Assembly (NCBI GenBank): GCA_024699225.1
Contig: JAILPZ010000062.1
Coordinates: forward strand, 60,358 to 124,357
Direction: 5' to 3'
Source of the DNA: Sphaerochaetaceae bacterium
Lineage (GTDB): Bacteria > Spirochaetota > Spirochaetia > Sphaerochaetales > Sphaerochaetaceae
DNA: 64,000 bases
Shown here: piece after piece, positions 44,441 through 53,254 of the stretch
Layout: every line of letters starts with the position of its first letter
Position numbering within the stretch: the first letter of the stretch is position 1
Translations under genes and position numbers: made by a program
The notes under the pieces: model-generated
The model's database searches: none
Seen by the model: the letters and a program-made list of their open reading frames with translations, nothing else
What the model was told of the DNA's origin: nothing

Positions 44441-44800
44441 TCAGATACCCTTGTGTCCGCGAATCTGCTCGGGAACCTTGGCTGCCTTACCAACCTTATC
44501 TCTAAGGTAATAAAGCTTGGCTCTTCTGACATGTCCGCGTCTTAAGACCTCAACCTTCTCAACTCTCGGTGAGTGAAGAGGGAAAATTCTTTCAACGCCA
44601 ACACCGTAAGAAATCTTTCTTACAATGAAAGTTCTTCTGATACCGCTGTTGTTCTTGGCAATAACAACACCTTCATACGGCTGAACACGCTCAGTTGTTC
44701 CTTCAACAATCTTGAAGTAAACCTTAACTGTGTCACCAACGTGGAAGTTCTCGGCATCCTGCTTAATCTGTTCCTGTTCAATAGCCTTAATCAAGTCCAT
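44441..44800 (-). CDS. rplS: Ribosomal protein L19
   Basis: 119 residues, basic, with [17 protein letters not shown] near the start and the conserved [22 protein letters not shown] segment. It sits at the 30S-50S interface. It starts one base after trmD in the rpsP-rimM-trmD-rplS operon and is followed by a strong terminator. Confidence 0.97.
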   Translation of the reverse strand: MDLIKAIEQEQIKQDAENFHVGDTVKVYFKIVEGTTERVQPYEGVVIAKNNSGIRRTFIVRKISYGVGVERIFPLHSPRVEKVEVLRRGHVRRAKLYYLRDKVGKAAKVPEQIRGHKGI

Positions 44801-44801
44801 T

Positions 44802-45530
44802 TTATAACCCCTTGGTCAATTTTATTTTTTCTAAAATCTTACCGGCATCTGCACTCAATTGTGCATTATCCAATAATTCAGGCCTGTTAGTCAAAGTCTT
44901 CTCAAGCCTTTTTTCCAGCCTCCACTTCTCTATATTGGCATGGTGTCCCGACAATAATATATCAGGAACAGACATTCCGCAATAGGTTTCAGGACGGGTG
45001 TACTGCGGGTATTCCAGTAACGGTCCTGTGAAGCTCTCCTCCTCAAGGGAGGATTCTGTAATCACGCCTTTTATCAAACGATAAACGGAATCTATGATTA
45101 CAAGGGTGGCTACTTCCCCTGTACTGATAACGTAGTCACCTATACAAATCTCGTCATCTACATACCTGTCAATTATACGCTGGTCTATACCTTCGTAATG
45201 CCCGCATATAAAAACCAGGTTTTCTTCCTTACTCAGTTCCTGTGCATACTTCTGGGTAAGTGGTTTTCCTGACGGTGTTGCATAGACAACACGCTTGTTC
45301 ATGGCATCAAGGCAATTTAGAGCTTTAAAGAGCGGTTCGGGCTTAATGACCATGCCCGCACCCCCTCCAAAGGGTGAATCGTCACACTTGTGATGCCTGT
45401 CAGTAGCGTAATCTCTCCAGTCTGTAATACTGTAGGTTACTAACCCTGCACTGACGGCACGCGCCATGATAGAATTTGTAAAGAAGGGTCTGATGATTTC
45501 GGGAAACAGTGTAAGAATATCTATATTCAC
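44802..45530 (-). CDS. trmD: tRNA (guanine37-N1)-methyltransferase
   Basis: Methylates G37 of tRNAs to prevent +1 frameshifting. 242 residues, a SPOUT-family methyltransferase: the start [16 protein letters not shown], the active-site [12 protein letters not shown], and the knot segments [13 protein letters not shown] and [11 protein letters not shown] are all present. It overlaps rimM by 4 nt. Confidence 0.97.
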   Translation of the reverse strand: MNIDILTLFPEIIRPFFTNSIMARAVSAGLVTYSITDWRDYATDRHHKCDDSPFGGGAGMVIKPEPLFKALNCLDAMNKRVVYATPSGKPLTQKYAQELSKEENLVFICGHYEGIDQRIIDRYVDDEICIGDYVISTGEVATLVIIDSVYRLIKGVITESSLEEESFTGPLLEYPQYTRPETYCGMSVPDILLSGHHANIEKWRLEKRLEKTLTNRPELLDNAQLSADAGKILEKIKLTKGL

Positions 45531-46033
45531 TGCACCAGTTCCTTCATCAACAGCTTGATTGTACCTTCCTCAACATTTGGATTATCAACAAACACTCCCC
45601 TGAGAAGCGGAATAATAAAATGTTTACCATTTTTATCTTCAACTTCCATCAGAAGTGCCTGTGAACCATCAGATGTGGAAACTACAACTGCAACTTCCTG
45701 ATTATCATATAACAGCTTCATCCCAATGAGATCAGCTGCATATACTTCTCCGTTTTTGAGCTTACTGGCCTGTTCTCTTGGAACAAGTATGTCACAACCG
45801 GTTAAAGTCTTTGCATCCTCCGGAGTATCGTAACCCTTGAATTTAACAAGGATATCTCCTGAATGACGTTCGACTTTCTCTATTTCCGCATCACGAGTGC
45901 GTCCGTTTTTCTCAAGGACAACATTTGTGAGCTTGAAAAAGTGAGAAGTATCTCCTGAGTAGGATAAAACCTTCACTTTTCCATTTATGCCGAATGTGGA
46001 TTTAATTATCCCAGTTGCAAGAACCTGTTTCAT
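45527..46033 (-). CDS. rimM: 16S rRNA processing protein RimM
   Basis: An assembly factor for the 30S head that binds S19. 168 residues with an N-terminal RimM barrel (GIIKSTFGINGKVKVLSYS, where GxxG is typical) and a PRC-barrel half (YAADLIGMKLLYD). It lies in the usual operon position after the KH-domain gene and overlaps trmD by 4 nt. Confidence 0.94.
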   Translation of the reverse strand: MKQVLATGIIKSTFGINGKVKVLSYSGDTSHFFKLTNVVLEKNGRTRDAEIEKVERHSGDILVKFKGYDTPEDAKTLTGCDILVPREQASKLKNGEVYAADLIGMKLLYDNQEVAVVVSTSDGSQALLMEVEDKNGKHFIIPLLRGVFVDNPNVEEGTIKLLMKELVQ

Positions 46034-46036
46034 AAA

Positions 46037-46273
46037 TCAGTCCAGAATCTCAAGGCTCGTATGCTTGCCGCTTTTGTTAGCAGTAGCACTGAGAATGGTT
46101 CTCAGAGCCCTGGCTATCCTGCCCTGCTTGCCGATTACTTTGCCTATATCATCAGGTGAAACCCTCAGTTCAAGAATAACTGACTTTTCACCTTCAATTA
46201 CATTCAATTCAACCTGATCCGGGTAATCGACAAGAGACCTGACAATATATTCAATCAGTTCTCTTTCCACCAC
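46037..46273 (-). CDS. khpA: KH-domain RNA-binding protein KhpA
   Basis: 78 residues, essentially one KH domain, with the GxxG loop in IGKQGRIARALRTIL. KhpA binds RNA, often with KhpB/Jag, and affects cell size and mRNA stability in other bacteria. It lies between rpsP and rimM, its standard place, with spacings of 1 and 3 nt. Confidence 0.94.
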   Translation of the reverse strand: MVERELIEYIVRSLVDYPDQVELNVIEGEKSVILELRVSPDDIGKVIGKQGRIARALRTILSATANKSGKHTSLEILD

Positions 46274-46274
46274 G

Positions 46275-46547
46275 TCAGTCCTTTACAGGAACTTCTTTGG
46301 CAACCTGAATACCCTGCTTTGCGAACAGACCCTTAACTGTGTTAGAAGGCTGTGCACCAACTGAAAGCCAGTAAGCAGCTCTTTCATTGTTGATCTCTAC
46401 CTGGTTCTTCTCGTCTTCAATTGGACGATACTGTCCGATTTCCTCGAGAGGTCTGCCCTTTGTAGCTTCTCTTGAATCCATAACAACAACTCTGTAGTAT
46501 GGTCTTTTCTTTGTACCGAATCTCTTCAGTCTGATACTAACGCTCAC
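46275..46547 (-). CDS. rpsP: Ribosomal protein S16
   Basis: 90 residues; the start VSIRLKRFGTKKRPYYRVVV, then RPLEEIGQYRP and the NERAAYWLSVGAQPS segment, are diagnostic. Needed for 30S assembly. A GGAGGAAAAA ribosome site overlaps the end of the intergenic gap after ffh. Confidence 0.97.
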   Translation of the reverse strand: MSVSIRLKRFGTKKRPYYRVVVMDSREATKGRPLEEIGQYRPIEDEKNQVEINNERAAYWLSVGAQPSNTVKGLFAKQGIQVAKEVPVKD

Positions 46548-46566
46548 TTTTTTCCTCCTAGCGAAC

Positions 46567-47904
46567 TCAATTCATACCAAGTTGCTTCATCATAGCTTCC
46601 TGGTACTTTTTATTTTTGGCGAGCTTCTTCATATTCAGCCGCATCTTTTCAAATTTTTTAAGCAGATGACCTACTTCACCCACAGAAGTTCCGCTGCCTT
46701 TGGCTATGCGTCTTTTACGGGCCGAACCAATTATATAGATATTCTGCCTCTCTGTTAAGGTCATTGATTGAATTATTGCTTTTTCTTTAATAAGTTCTCT
46801 CTTATCAATGTCGTCTTCAGATATATTTCCCTTGGCTCCGGGCAGCATATCGATAATTTTTTCTATTCCGCCCATCTTAGTCATGTTCTCAATCTGCTCA
46901 AGATAGTCCTGAAGGTCAAATTCCTTCTTGGCCATCTTTTTCTGGAGTTTAAGGGCCTCTTCCTCGTTGTAGTTTTCCTGGGCCTTTTCAACAAGTGAAA
47001 CAATATCACCCATTCCAAGGATTCTGGAAGCCATTCTTTCAGGATAGAAAACCTCAAGACCGTCAAGTTTCTCGCTGACACCGATAAACTTAATGGGCTT
47101 ACCAACAATCTCTCTCAGTGAGAGTGCAGCACCACCACGTGTATCTGAGTCAAACTTTGTAAGAACTATACCGGAAATACCGACCTTCTCTTCGAACTCT
47201 TTGGCAATATCTACAGCATTCTGGCCGGTCATGGCATCTGCTACAAACAATGTTTCATCCGGAGTAACTGCCTTTGCAATACTCTGAATCTCATCCATCA
47301 TCTGTTCATCCAGATGCATTCTTCCGCTTGTATCTATAATAAGAACATCATACTGGCCTCTTTTGGCCTCTTTGTATGCATTCTGAGCAACCTTAACAGG
47401 GTCTTTGGCTCCCTCTTCTGCATATACAGGAACTCCTGCCTGTTCACCGAGAATCTGAAGCTGGTTAATGGCAGCAGGTCTGACAAGGTCACAGGCTGCA
47501 AGCATGACTCTTCTGCCCTGTTTTGTAAGATTTACTGCAAGTTTAGCACTGGTTGTGGTTTTACCTGAACCCTGAAGACCCATCATAAGTATGACGCTTA
47601 CAACATCCGGACCCTTAAGGTTGAGTTTTTCACTATCCGGATCACCGAGAAGCTGAACCATCTTGTCATATACAATTTTGATAAACTGCTGACCGGGATC
47701 TACAGCTTTGAGAACCTTGTCTCCGAGAGCTTCTTCTCTTGTACGGTTAATGAATCTTCTGACAACACGGAGGTTAACGTCAGCATCAAGCAGAGCGCTT
47801 TTAATCTCTTCTACTGCGTCGCTGATATTTTTCTCGGAAATCTTTGATTTGCCGCTCATTGAACGCAGAATATCTGAAAATTTATTACTTATGGAGTCAA
47901 ACAT
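46567..47904 (-). CDS. ffh: Signal recognition particle protein Ffh
   Basis: 445 residues: N domain; GTPase domain with GLQGSGKTTTSAKLA, DLVRPAAINQL, DTSGRMHLDEQMM and TKFDSDTRGGAAL; and a methionine-containing C-terminal M domain (SMTLTERQNIYI, GSARKRRIAKGSGTSV) that binds SRP RNA and signal peptides. FtsY at 21531-22379 is the receptor. No SRP RNA gene was recognised in the window. It follows smc by 40 nt. Confidence 0.97.
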   Translation of the reverse strand: MFDSISNKFSDILRSMSGKSKISEKNISDAVEEIKSALLDADVNLRVVRRFINRTREEALGDKVLKAVDPGQQFIKIVYDKMVQLLGDPDSEKLNLKGPDVVSVILMMGLQGSGKTTTSAKLAVNLTKQGRRVMLAACDLVRPAAINQLQILGEQAGVPVYAEEGAKDPVKVAQNAYKEAKRGQYDVLIIDTSGRMHLDEQMMDEIQSIAKAVTPDETLFVADAMTGQNAVDIAKEFEEKVGISGIVLTKFDSDTRGGAALSLREIVGKPIKFIGVSEKLDGLEVFYPERMASRILGMGDIVSLVEKAQENYNEEEALKLQKKMAKKEFDLQDYLEQIENMTKMGGIEKIIDMLPGAKGNISEDDIDKRELIKEKAIIQSMTLTERQNIYIIGSARKRRIAKGSGTSVGEVGHLLKKFEKMRLNMKKLAKNKKYQEAMMKQLGMN

Positions 47905-47944
47905 AACAGTCTGAATTTATAGTATTTATTGCCTTTAGTCAATT

Positions 47945-50746
47945 TTAGCCTTTAAGCGTTTCTTCTGACTCAGATATGTCCTTATCTGATTCAAGTTTGT
48001 AGCTTATGGACTTGGATACACCGAGCTCTTCCTGGGTAACACCTAAAAGTGAATCAGAGCCGAGAACAGTGTTCTTGTTATGGGTGATAATAATAAACTG
48101 ACTCTTGTCTCCAAACTGTTCAAGGGCCTTCATGAAGGCTCCAATGTTTCTTGCATCCAGTGCTGCGTCTATCTCATCAAGAATACAGAACGGAGATGGC
48201 TTTACAAGATATGTTGCAAACAACAGAGCAACAGCTGTCATGGATTTTTCACCACCTGAGAGAAGCGGAAGGTGTGTAAGTTTCTTTCCGGGCGGCTGGG
48301 CCAGAATCTCAATACCGCTGTGAAGTACATCTTCTTCATCTGATAATGAAAGTTCTGCATGACCTCCGTTAAACAGGGTCCTGAACATGGTTGTAAAGGC
48401 CTTTGAAATCTGATCATAGGTTTCAATAAAGAGTTCTTCACTTCTGGTTTTAATATCAGAAATAATACCCTCAAGATCAGATTTAGCCTTGTTCAGATCA
48501 TCAAGATTCTTTTTATAGAACTCATAGTTCTTCTTAGCTTCTTCATACTCTTCTTCAGCCATCTGGTTAATATAACCGAGGTTCTGAATACTCTTTTTAA
48601 CTGCTTCAAGCTCTGACTTAAGATCATTTACATCTGCAGTAACAGTGTGGTCTTCAAATTCTTTAAGTGATTTACCTGTCTCATCAAAGAAGTCAGTATG
48701 GATTTTTTCAATCTGAGAATTGAGGTTTGAGATATTAGCTTCAGATGTAGCTATTTCAGTGGACAGAGTCTGCTTTCTGTCAAACTGTTCCCTGAACTTC
48801 TCATTACTTGATGAAAGAACCTCATTTGCTTCTTCTATGGCCCTGTTCTTCTCAGCCATATCAATTTTAAAACTCTCAATACGCTCTAAAAGTGCTTTCT
48901 TTTTAAGTTTTGCATCTTCTATGCTCTGAGTAATTTCACCTTCTTTGGCAAGTTCACTTTCAATTGAATGGCTTGCATCTGAGAAGTCAAACTCGCTCTG
49001 CTGGAGGTTTGTAAGCATTTCAGAAAGCTGCTGTGTTACTACCTCAATATGGGTTCTGAACTTAGCTTCCTCAATTCTTGCATCATTTAAGTCACTTTCC
49101 TTGAGGATAATCATGTTTGAAAGTCTGGTACTTTCATATTCAAGTTCAGTAATCTTCTCCCTGTTTTCATTTTCTTTGCTAAATGACTGGGACAGTTCCT
49201 TATCAAGCTCTGCCTTCTTTGAAAGTGACCCTTCAGGAGAAACAAACTCATCAAGGAAGGAAGGTACGGTTCCCGTATATTCCTGGAAGAGACCTTTAAG
49301 TTCAAATACAGAATCAGAAATCTCCTCTTCTGTCTTTTCTACTTCAGTTTTAAAAATATCCGAATCAAAATCAACATCAGTAAGGGAAGAAAGGAAAGAA
49401 CAGCGTTCTCTAAGCTGTGTTCCAATCTTATTTATCTGAGAGATAACATCCTTTTCAGCCTTCTGTCTTACAGCAGTACTGTAGGAGCCTCCGGAAATGT
49501 TTGCCTGAAGACGGTCAGCAATATTACCGGCTATCTCAGATATTTCCTGAGCAATATCATTTCTTCTAAGAGCAAGGGCGTCAGTTTCAGCACTCAGCTT
49601 ACTTATAAGGTCCTGATTACTTGTAACATTTGCTTTAAGGCTTTCAATTTCATCACTTAACTTATTGATGGAGTGGGCGGAAATTCTGATATTTTCCTTC
49701 ATGGTATCAAGGGCATGTTTTCTTTCCTCGTAAAGTTCTTTATCCTTTTCAAGTTTGTCCTGAACCTGGCGGGCCTTGAACCGAGCCTCATTTGTTCTGC
49801 TTTGAATATCAGATAACCTTTCATTTAAGAGATTAATCTGGACATTTGATGAATTAACCTGCTCTTCAGTTCTGTTTATGTTGTTGTTAATCTCTTCTCT
49901 TTCATTTCTAAGATTCTCAATTATGCGGTTCTGGTCTTCCATGTCAGACCTTCCGCTGTTAAGAAAGCTCTCCAGTTCCTCAAGCTCAGTTTTCTTTTTC
50001 TTAAGCTCTTCTTCCTGCATCTTCATAAAAGATGTCAGAGACTGGACATAGGATAATTCAAGCTCTATGGATAAGCTTTCCTTCTTCCCGATAAGTTCCT
50101 TGTAGCGAAGAACCTTCTCCATCTGGCCCTTTCTGGAATTATAGGTCTTCTCTACCTCATGAAGAATATTTTCAACCTGCCTAAGGTTTTCATCAGTTCT
50201 TTCAAGTTTTCTGGAAGCTTCTTCACTCTGAGCCTTATAGCGGCTGATTCCTGCAGCTTCTTCGAATATGTATCTTCTGTCTTCAGGCTTTAAGGAAAGT
50301 ATCTGGTCAATTTTTCCCTGCTCAAGGATACTGTAGGCTGCCTTACCCACACCTGTATCAACAAAAAGATCCTTAACCTGTCTTTGAAGAACAGGCTGTC
50401 TGTTAATGAAATACTGGTTCTCCCCATCGCGTTTCATTCTTCTCTTAATTTCTACTTCTGTAAGGTCAGTGTTAAGAAGATTATTCTCATTATTAAGTGT
50501 AAGGATAACCTCACACATCTGCATGGGCTTACGATTATCTGTTCCGTTAAATATAACATCTTCCCTCTTTCCTGCTCTGATAGCATTCAGAGACTGGGTT
50601 CCGAGAACCCACTTTATAGAGTCAACAACATTACTTTTACCGGAACCATTGGGACCGAGCAGTGACGTAATACCGTCTGCAAAGTCAAACCTTGTTCTGT
50701 CTGCAAATGATTTGAAGCCGAAAAGCTCAACAGATTTTAAAAACAC
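47945..50746 (-). CDS. smc: Chromosome segregation ATPase SMC with non-canonical hinge
   Basis: 933 residues, short for bacterial SMC (usually ~1150-1190). Head motifs: Walker A LGPNGSGKSNVVDSIKWVLG, signature LLSGGEKSMTAVALL, Walker B PFCILDEIDAALD. Both arms are long coiled coils. The middle (residues ~440-510) contains CSFLSSLTDVDFDSD and VPSFLDEFVSPEG but none of the Gly-rich segments of the standard ~150-residue hinge, so the dimerisation element is reduced or replaced. It still should form the ATP-gated ring; ScpA/ScpB genes are not in the window. Confidence 0.9.
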   Translation of the reverse strand: MFLKSVELFGFKSFADRTRFDFADGITSLLGPNGSGKSNVVDSIKWVLGTQSLNAIRAGKREDVIFNGTDNRKPMQMCEVILTLNNENNLLNTDLTEVEIKRRMKRDGENQYFINRQPVLQRQVKDLFVDTGVGKAAYSILEQGKIDQILSLKPEDRRYIFEEAAGISRYKAQSEEASRKLERTDENLRQVENILHEVEKTYNSRKGQMEKVLRYKELIGKKESLSIELELSYVQSLTSFMKMQEEELKKKKTELEELESFLNSGRSDMEDQNRIIENLRNEREEINNNINRTEEQVNSSNVQINLLNERLSDIQSRTNEARFKARQVQDKLEKDKELYEERKHALDTMKENIRISAHSINKLSDEIESLKANVTSNQDLISKLSAETDALALRRNDIAQEISEIAGNIADRLQANISGGSYSTAVRQKAEKDVISQINKIGTQLRERCSFLSSLTDVDFDSDIFKTEVEKTEEEISDSVFELKGLFQEYTGTVPSFLDEFVSPEGSLSKKAELDKELSQSFSKENENREKITELEYESTRLSNMIILKESDLNDARIEEAKFRTHIEVVTQQLSEMLTNLQQSEFDFSDASHSIESELAKEGEITQSIEDAKLKKKALLERIESFKIDMAEKNRAIEEANEVLSSSNEKFREQFDRKQTLSTEIATSEANISNLNSQIEKIHTDFFDETGKSLKEFEDHTVTADVNDLKSELEAVKKSIQNLGYINQMAEEEYEEAKKNYEFYKKNLDDLNKAKSDLEGIISDIKTRSEELFIETYDQISKAFTTMFRTLFNGGHAELSLSDEEDVLHSGIEILAQPPGKKLTHLPLLSGGEKSMTAVALLFATYLVKPSPFCILDEIDAALDARNIGAFMKALEQFGDKSQFIIITHNKNTVLGSDSLLGVTQEELGVSKSISYKLESDKDISESEETLKG

Positions 50747-50815
50747 AACTACCTCAAGTAATAGAAATCTTACCTATTTTAACATAAAAAGCTGATTTTA
50801 TGATACTATCGACTT

Positions 50816-51421
50816 GTGAATTCGCAACTTACTTTATTCGAAGAACCTGAATTCTCTGTTATTGCCGGCACAGATGAGGCCGGCAGAGGTCCTCTTGCAG
50901 GTCCTGTTTGTGCAGCCTGTGTTGTTCTTCCTCCTGATTTTCCGTTTGAGATTCTCGCTGATTCCAAGAAACTAAGTGAGCACAAACGTGAAGAGGCAGA
51001 AAGGATTATTAAAGAAAAAGCTGTCTCCTACTTTGTAGCCTGGTCATCTCACGATGAGATAGATAAGATCAACATTTTAAATGCCTCGCTTCTGGCTATG
51101 AGAAGAGCCATAACCGGTGTTTTAAAAGACCTTCAAAGCAAAAATCTTCCCTTACCTGAAATTCTGTTAATAGACGGAAACAGGACTTTTGATTCTCCCA
51201 TCCCCTGTAAGGCCATAGTCAAGGGAGATTCCAAGATTCATGAGATTATGGCTGCTTCCATTCTTGCAAAAACCGCACGTGACCGCTATATGAAGGAAGC
51301 TGCCCTTAAGTGGCCTGAGTACGGTTTTGACAAGCATTCAGGTTATCCTACACAAAATCATAAAGAAGCTCTTAGGAAATACGGGCCCTGTCCTATCCAC
51401 AGGTTAACCTTCAAATACTGA
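50816..51421 (+). CDS. rnhB: Ribonuclease HII
   Basis: Removes ribonucleotides and RNA primers from DNA-RNA hybrids. 201 residues: the GTDEAGRGPLAGPV active-site motif, DSKKLSEHKRE, ILLIDGNRTF and KGDSKIHEIMAASILAKTARD. The start codon is GTG; there is no ribosome site, and a TATGATACT -10-like element ends only 8 nt upstream, so the leader is very short. Divergent from smc. Confidence 0.95.
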   Translation: MNSQLTLFEEPEFSVIAGTDEAGRGPLAGPVCAACVVLPPDFPFEILADSKKLSEHKREEAERIIKEKAVSYFVAWSSHDEIDKINILNASLLAMRRAITGVLKDLQSKNLPLPEILLIDGNRTFDSPIPCKAIVKGDSKIHEIMAASILAKTARDRYMKEAALKWPEYGFDKHSGYPTQNHKEALRKYGPCPIHRLTFKY

Positions 51422-51428
51422 AAAGCCC

Positions 51429-51458
51429 TTGACCTTTTTTATTTAAATGCTGTATAAA
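51429..51458 (+). promoter_or_regulatory. Promoter of tRNA-Gly
   Basis: TTGACC (51429-51434), an 18-bp spacer and TATAAA (51453-51458), with the start about 5 nt before the mature tRNA. Confidence 0.8.
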
Positions 51459-51469
51459 TTCTCTTGCAT

Positions 51470-51540
51470 GCGCTTGTGGTATAACGGTATTACCTCAGCC
51501 CTCCAAGCTGAAGACGCGGGTTCGACTCCCGTCGGGCGCT
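51470..51540 (+). tRNA. tRNA-Gly (TCC) with C33
   Basis: Acceptor GCGCTTG pairs with CGGGCGC; anticodon stem TCAGC/GCTGA; loop CCTCCAA with anticodon TCC; T arm GCGGG-TTCGACT-CCCGT; discriminator T; CCA not encoded. Position 33, nearly always U, is C. Confidence 0.93.
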
Positions 51541-51543
51541 TAC

Positions 51544-51568
51544 ACCACTCGTAACTGAGTGGTTTTTT
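51544..51568 (+). terminator. Terminator after tRNA-Gly
   Basis: ACCACTC-gtaact-GAGTGGT followed by TTTTTT. It lies 20 nt before the PUR-protein start, so it may also modulate that gene. Confidence 0.8.
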
Positions 51569-51587
51569 ATTATAGCGGAGGATTACT

Positions 51588-51848
51588 ATGGGACAGCGCG
51601 GAGAAGTTTTTTCTACCAAATTCGTCACAAACGACAGAACTTATTTTTTCAATGTAAAGGAAAACTACCGTGGTGACATGTACCTTAACGTAGTTGAAAG
51701 CAAGGTCACTGCAGATGAGGGAAGATTCATCAGACAGTCAATTATTGTCTACCCTGAAGACCTTGGAGAGTTCCTCAGAGAACTTCAGAAGTCAGTAGAC
51801 TTCATGAAGCTAAACGCAGACAAGAGAAAACCCAAATCAGAACAGTGA
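51588..51848 (+). CDS. PUR-domain nucleic-acid-binding protein (BpuR-like, DUF3276)
   Basis: 86 residues, a single PUR repeat: MGQRGEVFSTKF, RTYFFNVKENYRGD and YLNVVESKV closely follow the pattern I know for Borrelia BpuR, which binds RNA and DNA and represses its own translation in that organism. A GGAGGA ribosome site lies 6 nt before the ATG. A tRNA-Gly gene and its terminator lie upstream; a clear terminator follows. Confidence 0.88.
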   Translation: MGQRGEVFSTKFVTNDRTYFFNVKENYRGDMYLNVVESKVTADEGRFIRQSIIVYPEDLGEFLRELQKSVDFMKLNADKRKPKSEQ

Positions 51849-51855
51849 TAAAGAG

Positions 51856-51881
51856 GTGCCTGGAATCAGGCACTTTTTTTT
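51856..51881 (+). terminator. Terminator after the PUR-domain gene
   Basis: GTGCCTG-gaat-CAGGCAC followed by eight Ts. Confidence 0.9.
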
Positions 51882-51883
51882 GC

Positions 51884-51912
51884 AAATAAAAACGACTGCA
51901 TTTCTGCAGTCG
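51884..51912 (-). terminator. Terminator after rpsU
   Basis: CGACTGCA-gaaa-TGCAGTCG on the minus strand followed by TTTTTATTT; it faces the PUR-gene terminator. Confidence 0.9.
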
Positions 51913-51923
51913 CTGGTTTTTGA

Positions 51924-52133
51924 TTAATAAGCCTTTGAAGAATGCATCTTTCTGACCTTCTTCATCTGCTTTCTTGCAAGAGCCTTGTCCTTTCTGTGCT
52001 GGATGGCAGATGGCTTCTCATAATACTGACGCATCTTGAATTCACGGATAACGCCTTCTTTCTCGACCATTCTCTTGAAACGCTTAATAGCTTTTTCAAC
52101 AGGTTCAGTCTCATCACACTTGATGTATGCCAT
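51924..52133 (-). CDS. rpsU: Ribosomal protein S21
   Basis: 69 residues, very basic, starting [19 protein letters not shown] and ending in [18 protein letters not shown] at 52133 is chosen over an ORF start 24 nt upstream because it matches the family N-terminus and follows a GGGGGTGAG ribosome site. It has its own promoter and terminator. Confidence 0.95.
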   Translation of the reverse strand: MAYIKCDETEPVEKAIKRFKRMVEKEGVIREFKMRQYYEKPSAIQHRKDKALARKQMKKVRKMHSSKAY

Positions 52134-52178
52134 ACTAATCTCACCCCCTCTGCCCATCGGCTCAAGAATAACAGTAGA

Positions 52179-52207
52179 AAACTACCTTATAAGTAAATAA
52201 TTGTCAA
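52179..52207 (-). promoter_or_regulatory. Promoter of rpsU
   Basis: TTGACA (52202-52207), a 17-bp spacer and TAGTTT (52179-52184) on the minus strand; the -35 box overlaps the end of the upstream gene. Confidence 0.6.
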
Positions 52208-53247
52208 TCCAGGAAAAATCCTCTTCTTACCAGTTCTGTTTCCCTGCCTGCAAAATTACTGTAGGTAACAGAAAGTTTGTCGTTAAGCTTTATATTTAAA
52301 GAATAGATACTGGTATTAAAATAAGAAGGAATAGTGTCAACTGTTTGCTGGGAATCAAGACTTTCCTGGAGGCTTCCTCCCAGTGAAAGTGAAAAATCTT
52401 TGTCACTGAGAGTTATGTAACCAATTTTCTTCAGTTCTTCGTCAAATGAAAAAAGCTTTTTAAGCTTATCTGAGCCCTGAATGATTTTGACGTTGCTGTT
52501 ATTAAACTCAAGTTCCACATCTTCAGTTTTACCGAAGACAGAAGCTGTGCCCCTGATTTTTCCTTCTGCTGAGTTCTTATCAACTGCAAAACTGATTTTA
52601 TCAAAATCAATGCTGTTTACATATGTTCTGCCGTCAGAAAGAGTTGATGTGCCGCCTATGAAAGAAATGTTTGCAGGAACTCTTACAGTAAGGTCACAGT
52701 CATCTGCAAAAAGATGAACAGTATCCATATCGGAGTGTCCCATGTAGCTTTTTCTGTAATCGGCTAATCTGATATTGTTATTTATCTTTTCATCAAGGGC
52801 CTTGTTAATTGTAATTTGTGCATCTTCGGATTCAGGGTCTTCGAATACAGGGACTACGCACCATGGAACAGAAATCCTTCTTCCGGTAACAATCGGATCT
52901 GCAAGGTGACCGAGTTTATGTAAAGCGGCAAGGTCATCCTTTTCAACCTCAGCTTCAAGAAGTTTTTCGTCCTTAAATGCCTTTTTTACATGCTTTAATC
53001 TGAGCATGGCCATTCTTCTTGCAACAGACGGGTTTTTACCTTCAACATCAAAATCAGTTACTTCTACAGGCTTTCCGTTTTCTGTTACAACAATCTTTAC
53101 TGTAACGTTTGTGGTTTGAAGTGCTTTTTTTGCTATAGTTGCAGCAAACTGAAAATCTACATCTTCAGTATTAATTGAAAGAGCATCTCCATCCTTAAGA
53201 CGGAGAAATTCTTTTATTATTCTGTCAGCATAAAGATCAAAGTCCAT
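52204..53247 (-). CDS. M29-aminopeptidase-like protein, possibly inactive
   Basis: 347 residues. The N-terminus (YADRIIKEFLRLKDGDALSI) and the C-terminal VRVPANISFIGGTSTLSDGRTY segment recall the M29 thermophilic aminopeptidases (AmpS/PepS), but I cannot place the usual metal ligands (the HSDxxxG-type region is reduced to MGHSDMDTVH). It may be a divergent peptidase or a non-catalytic relative. It precedes rpsU and starts 7 nt after coaX, so it belongs to the ABC-F-coaX operon. Confidence 0.5.
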   Translation of the reverse strand: MDFDLYADRIIKEFLRLKDGDALSINTEDVDFQFAATIAKKALQTTNVTVKIVVTENGKPVEVTDFDVEGKNPSVARRMAMLRLKHVKKAFKDEKLLEAEVEKDDLAALHKLGHLADPIVTGRRISVPWCVVPVFEDPESEDAQITINKALDEKINNNIRLADYRKSYMGHSDMDTVHLFADDCDLTVRVPANISFIGGTSTLSDGRTYVNSIDFDKISFAVDKNSAEGKIRGTASVFGKTEDVELEFNNSNVKIIQGSDKLKKLFSFDEELKKIGYITLSDKDFSLSLGGSLQESLDSQQTVDTIPSYFNTSIYSLNIKLNDKLSVTYSNFAGRETELVRRGFFLD

Positions 53248-53254
53248 TAAAACC

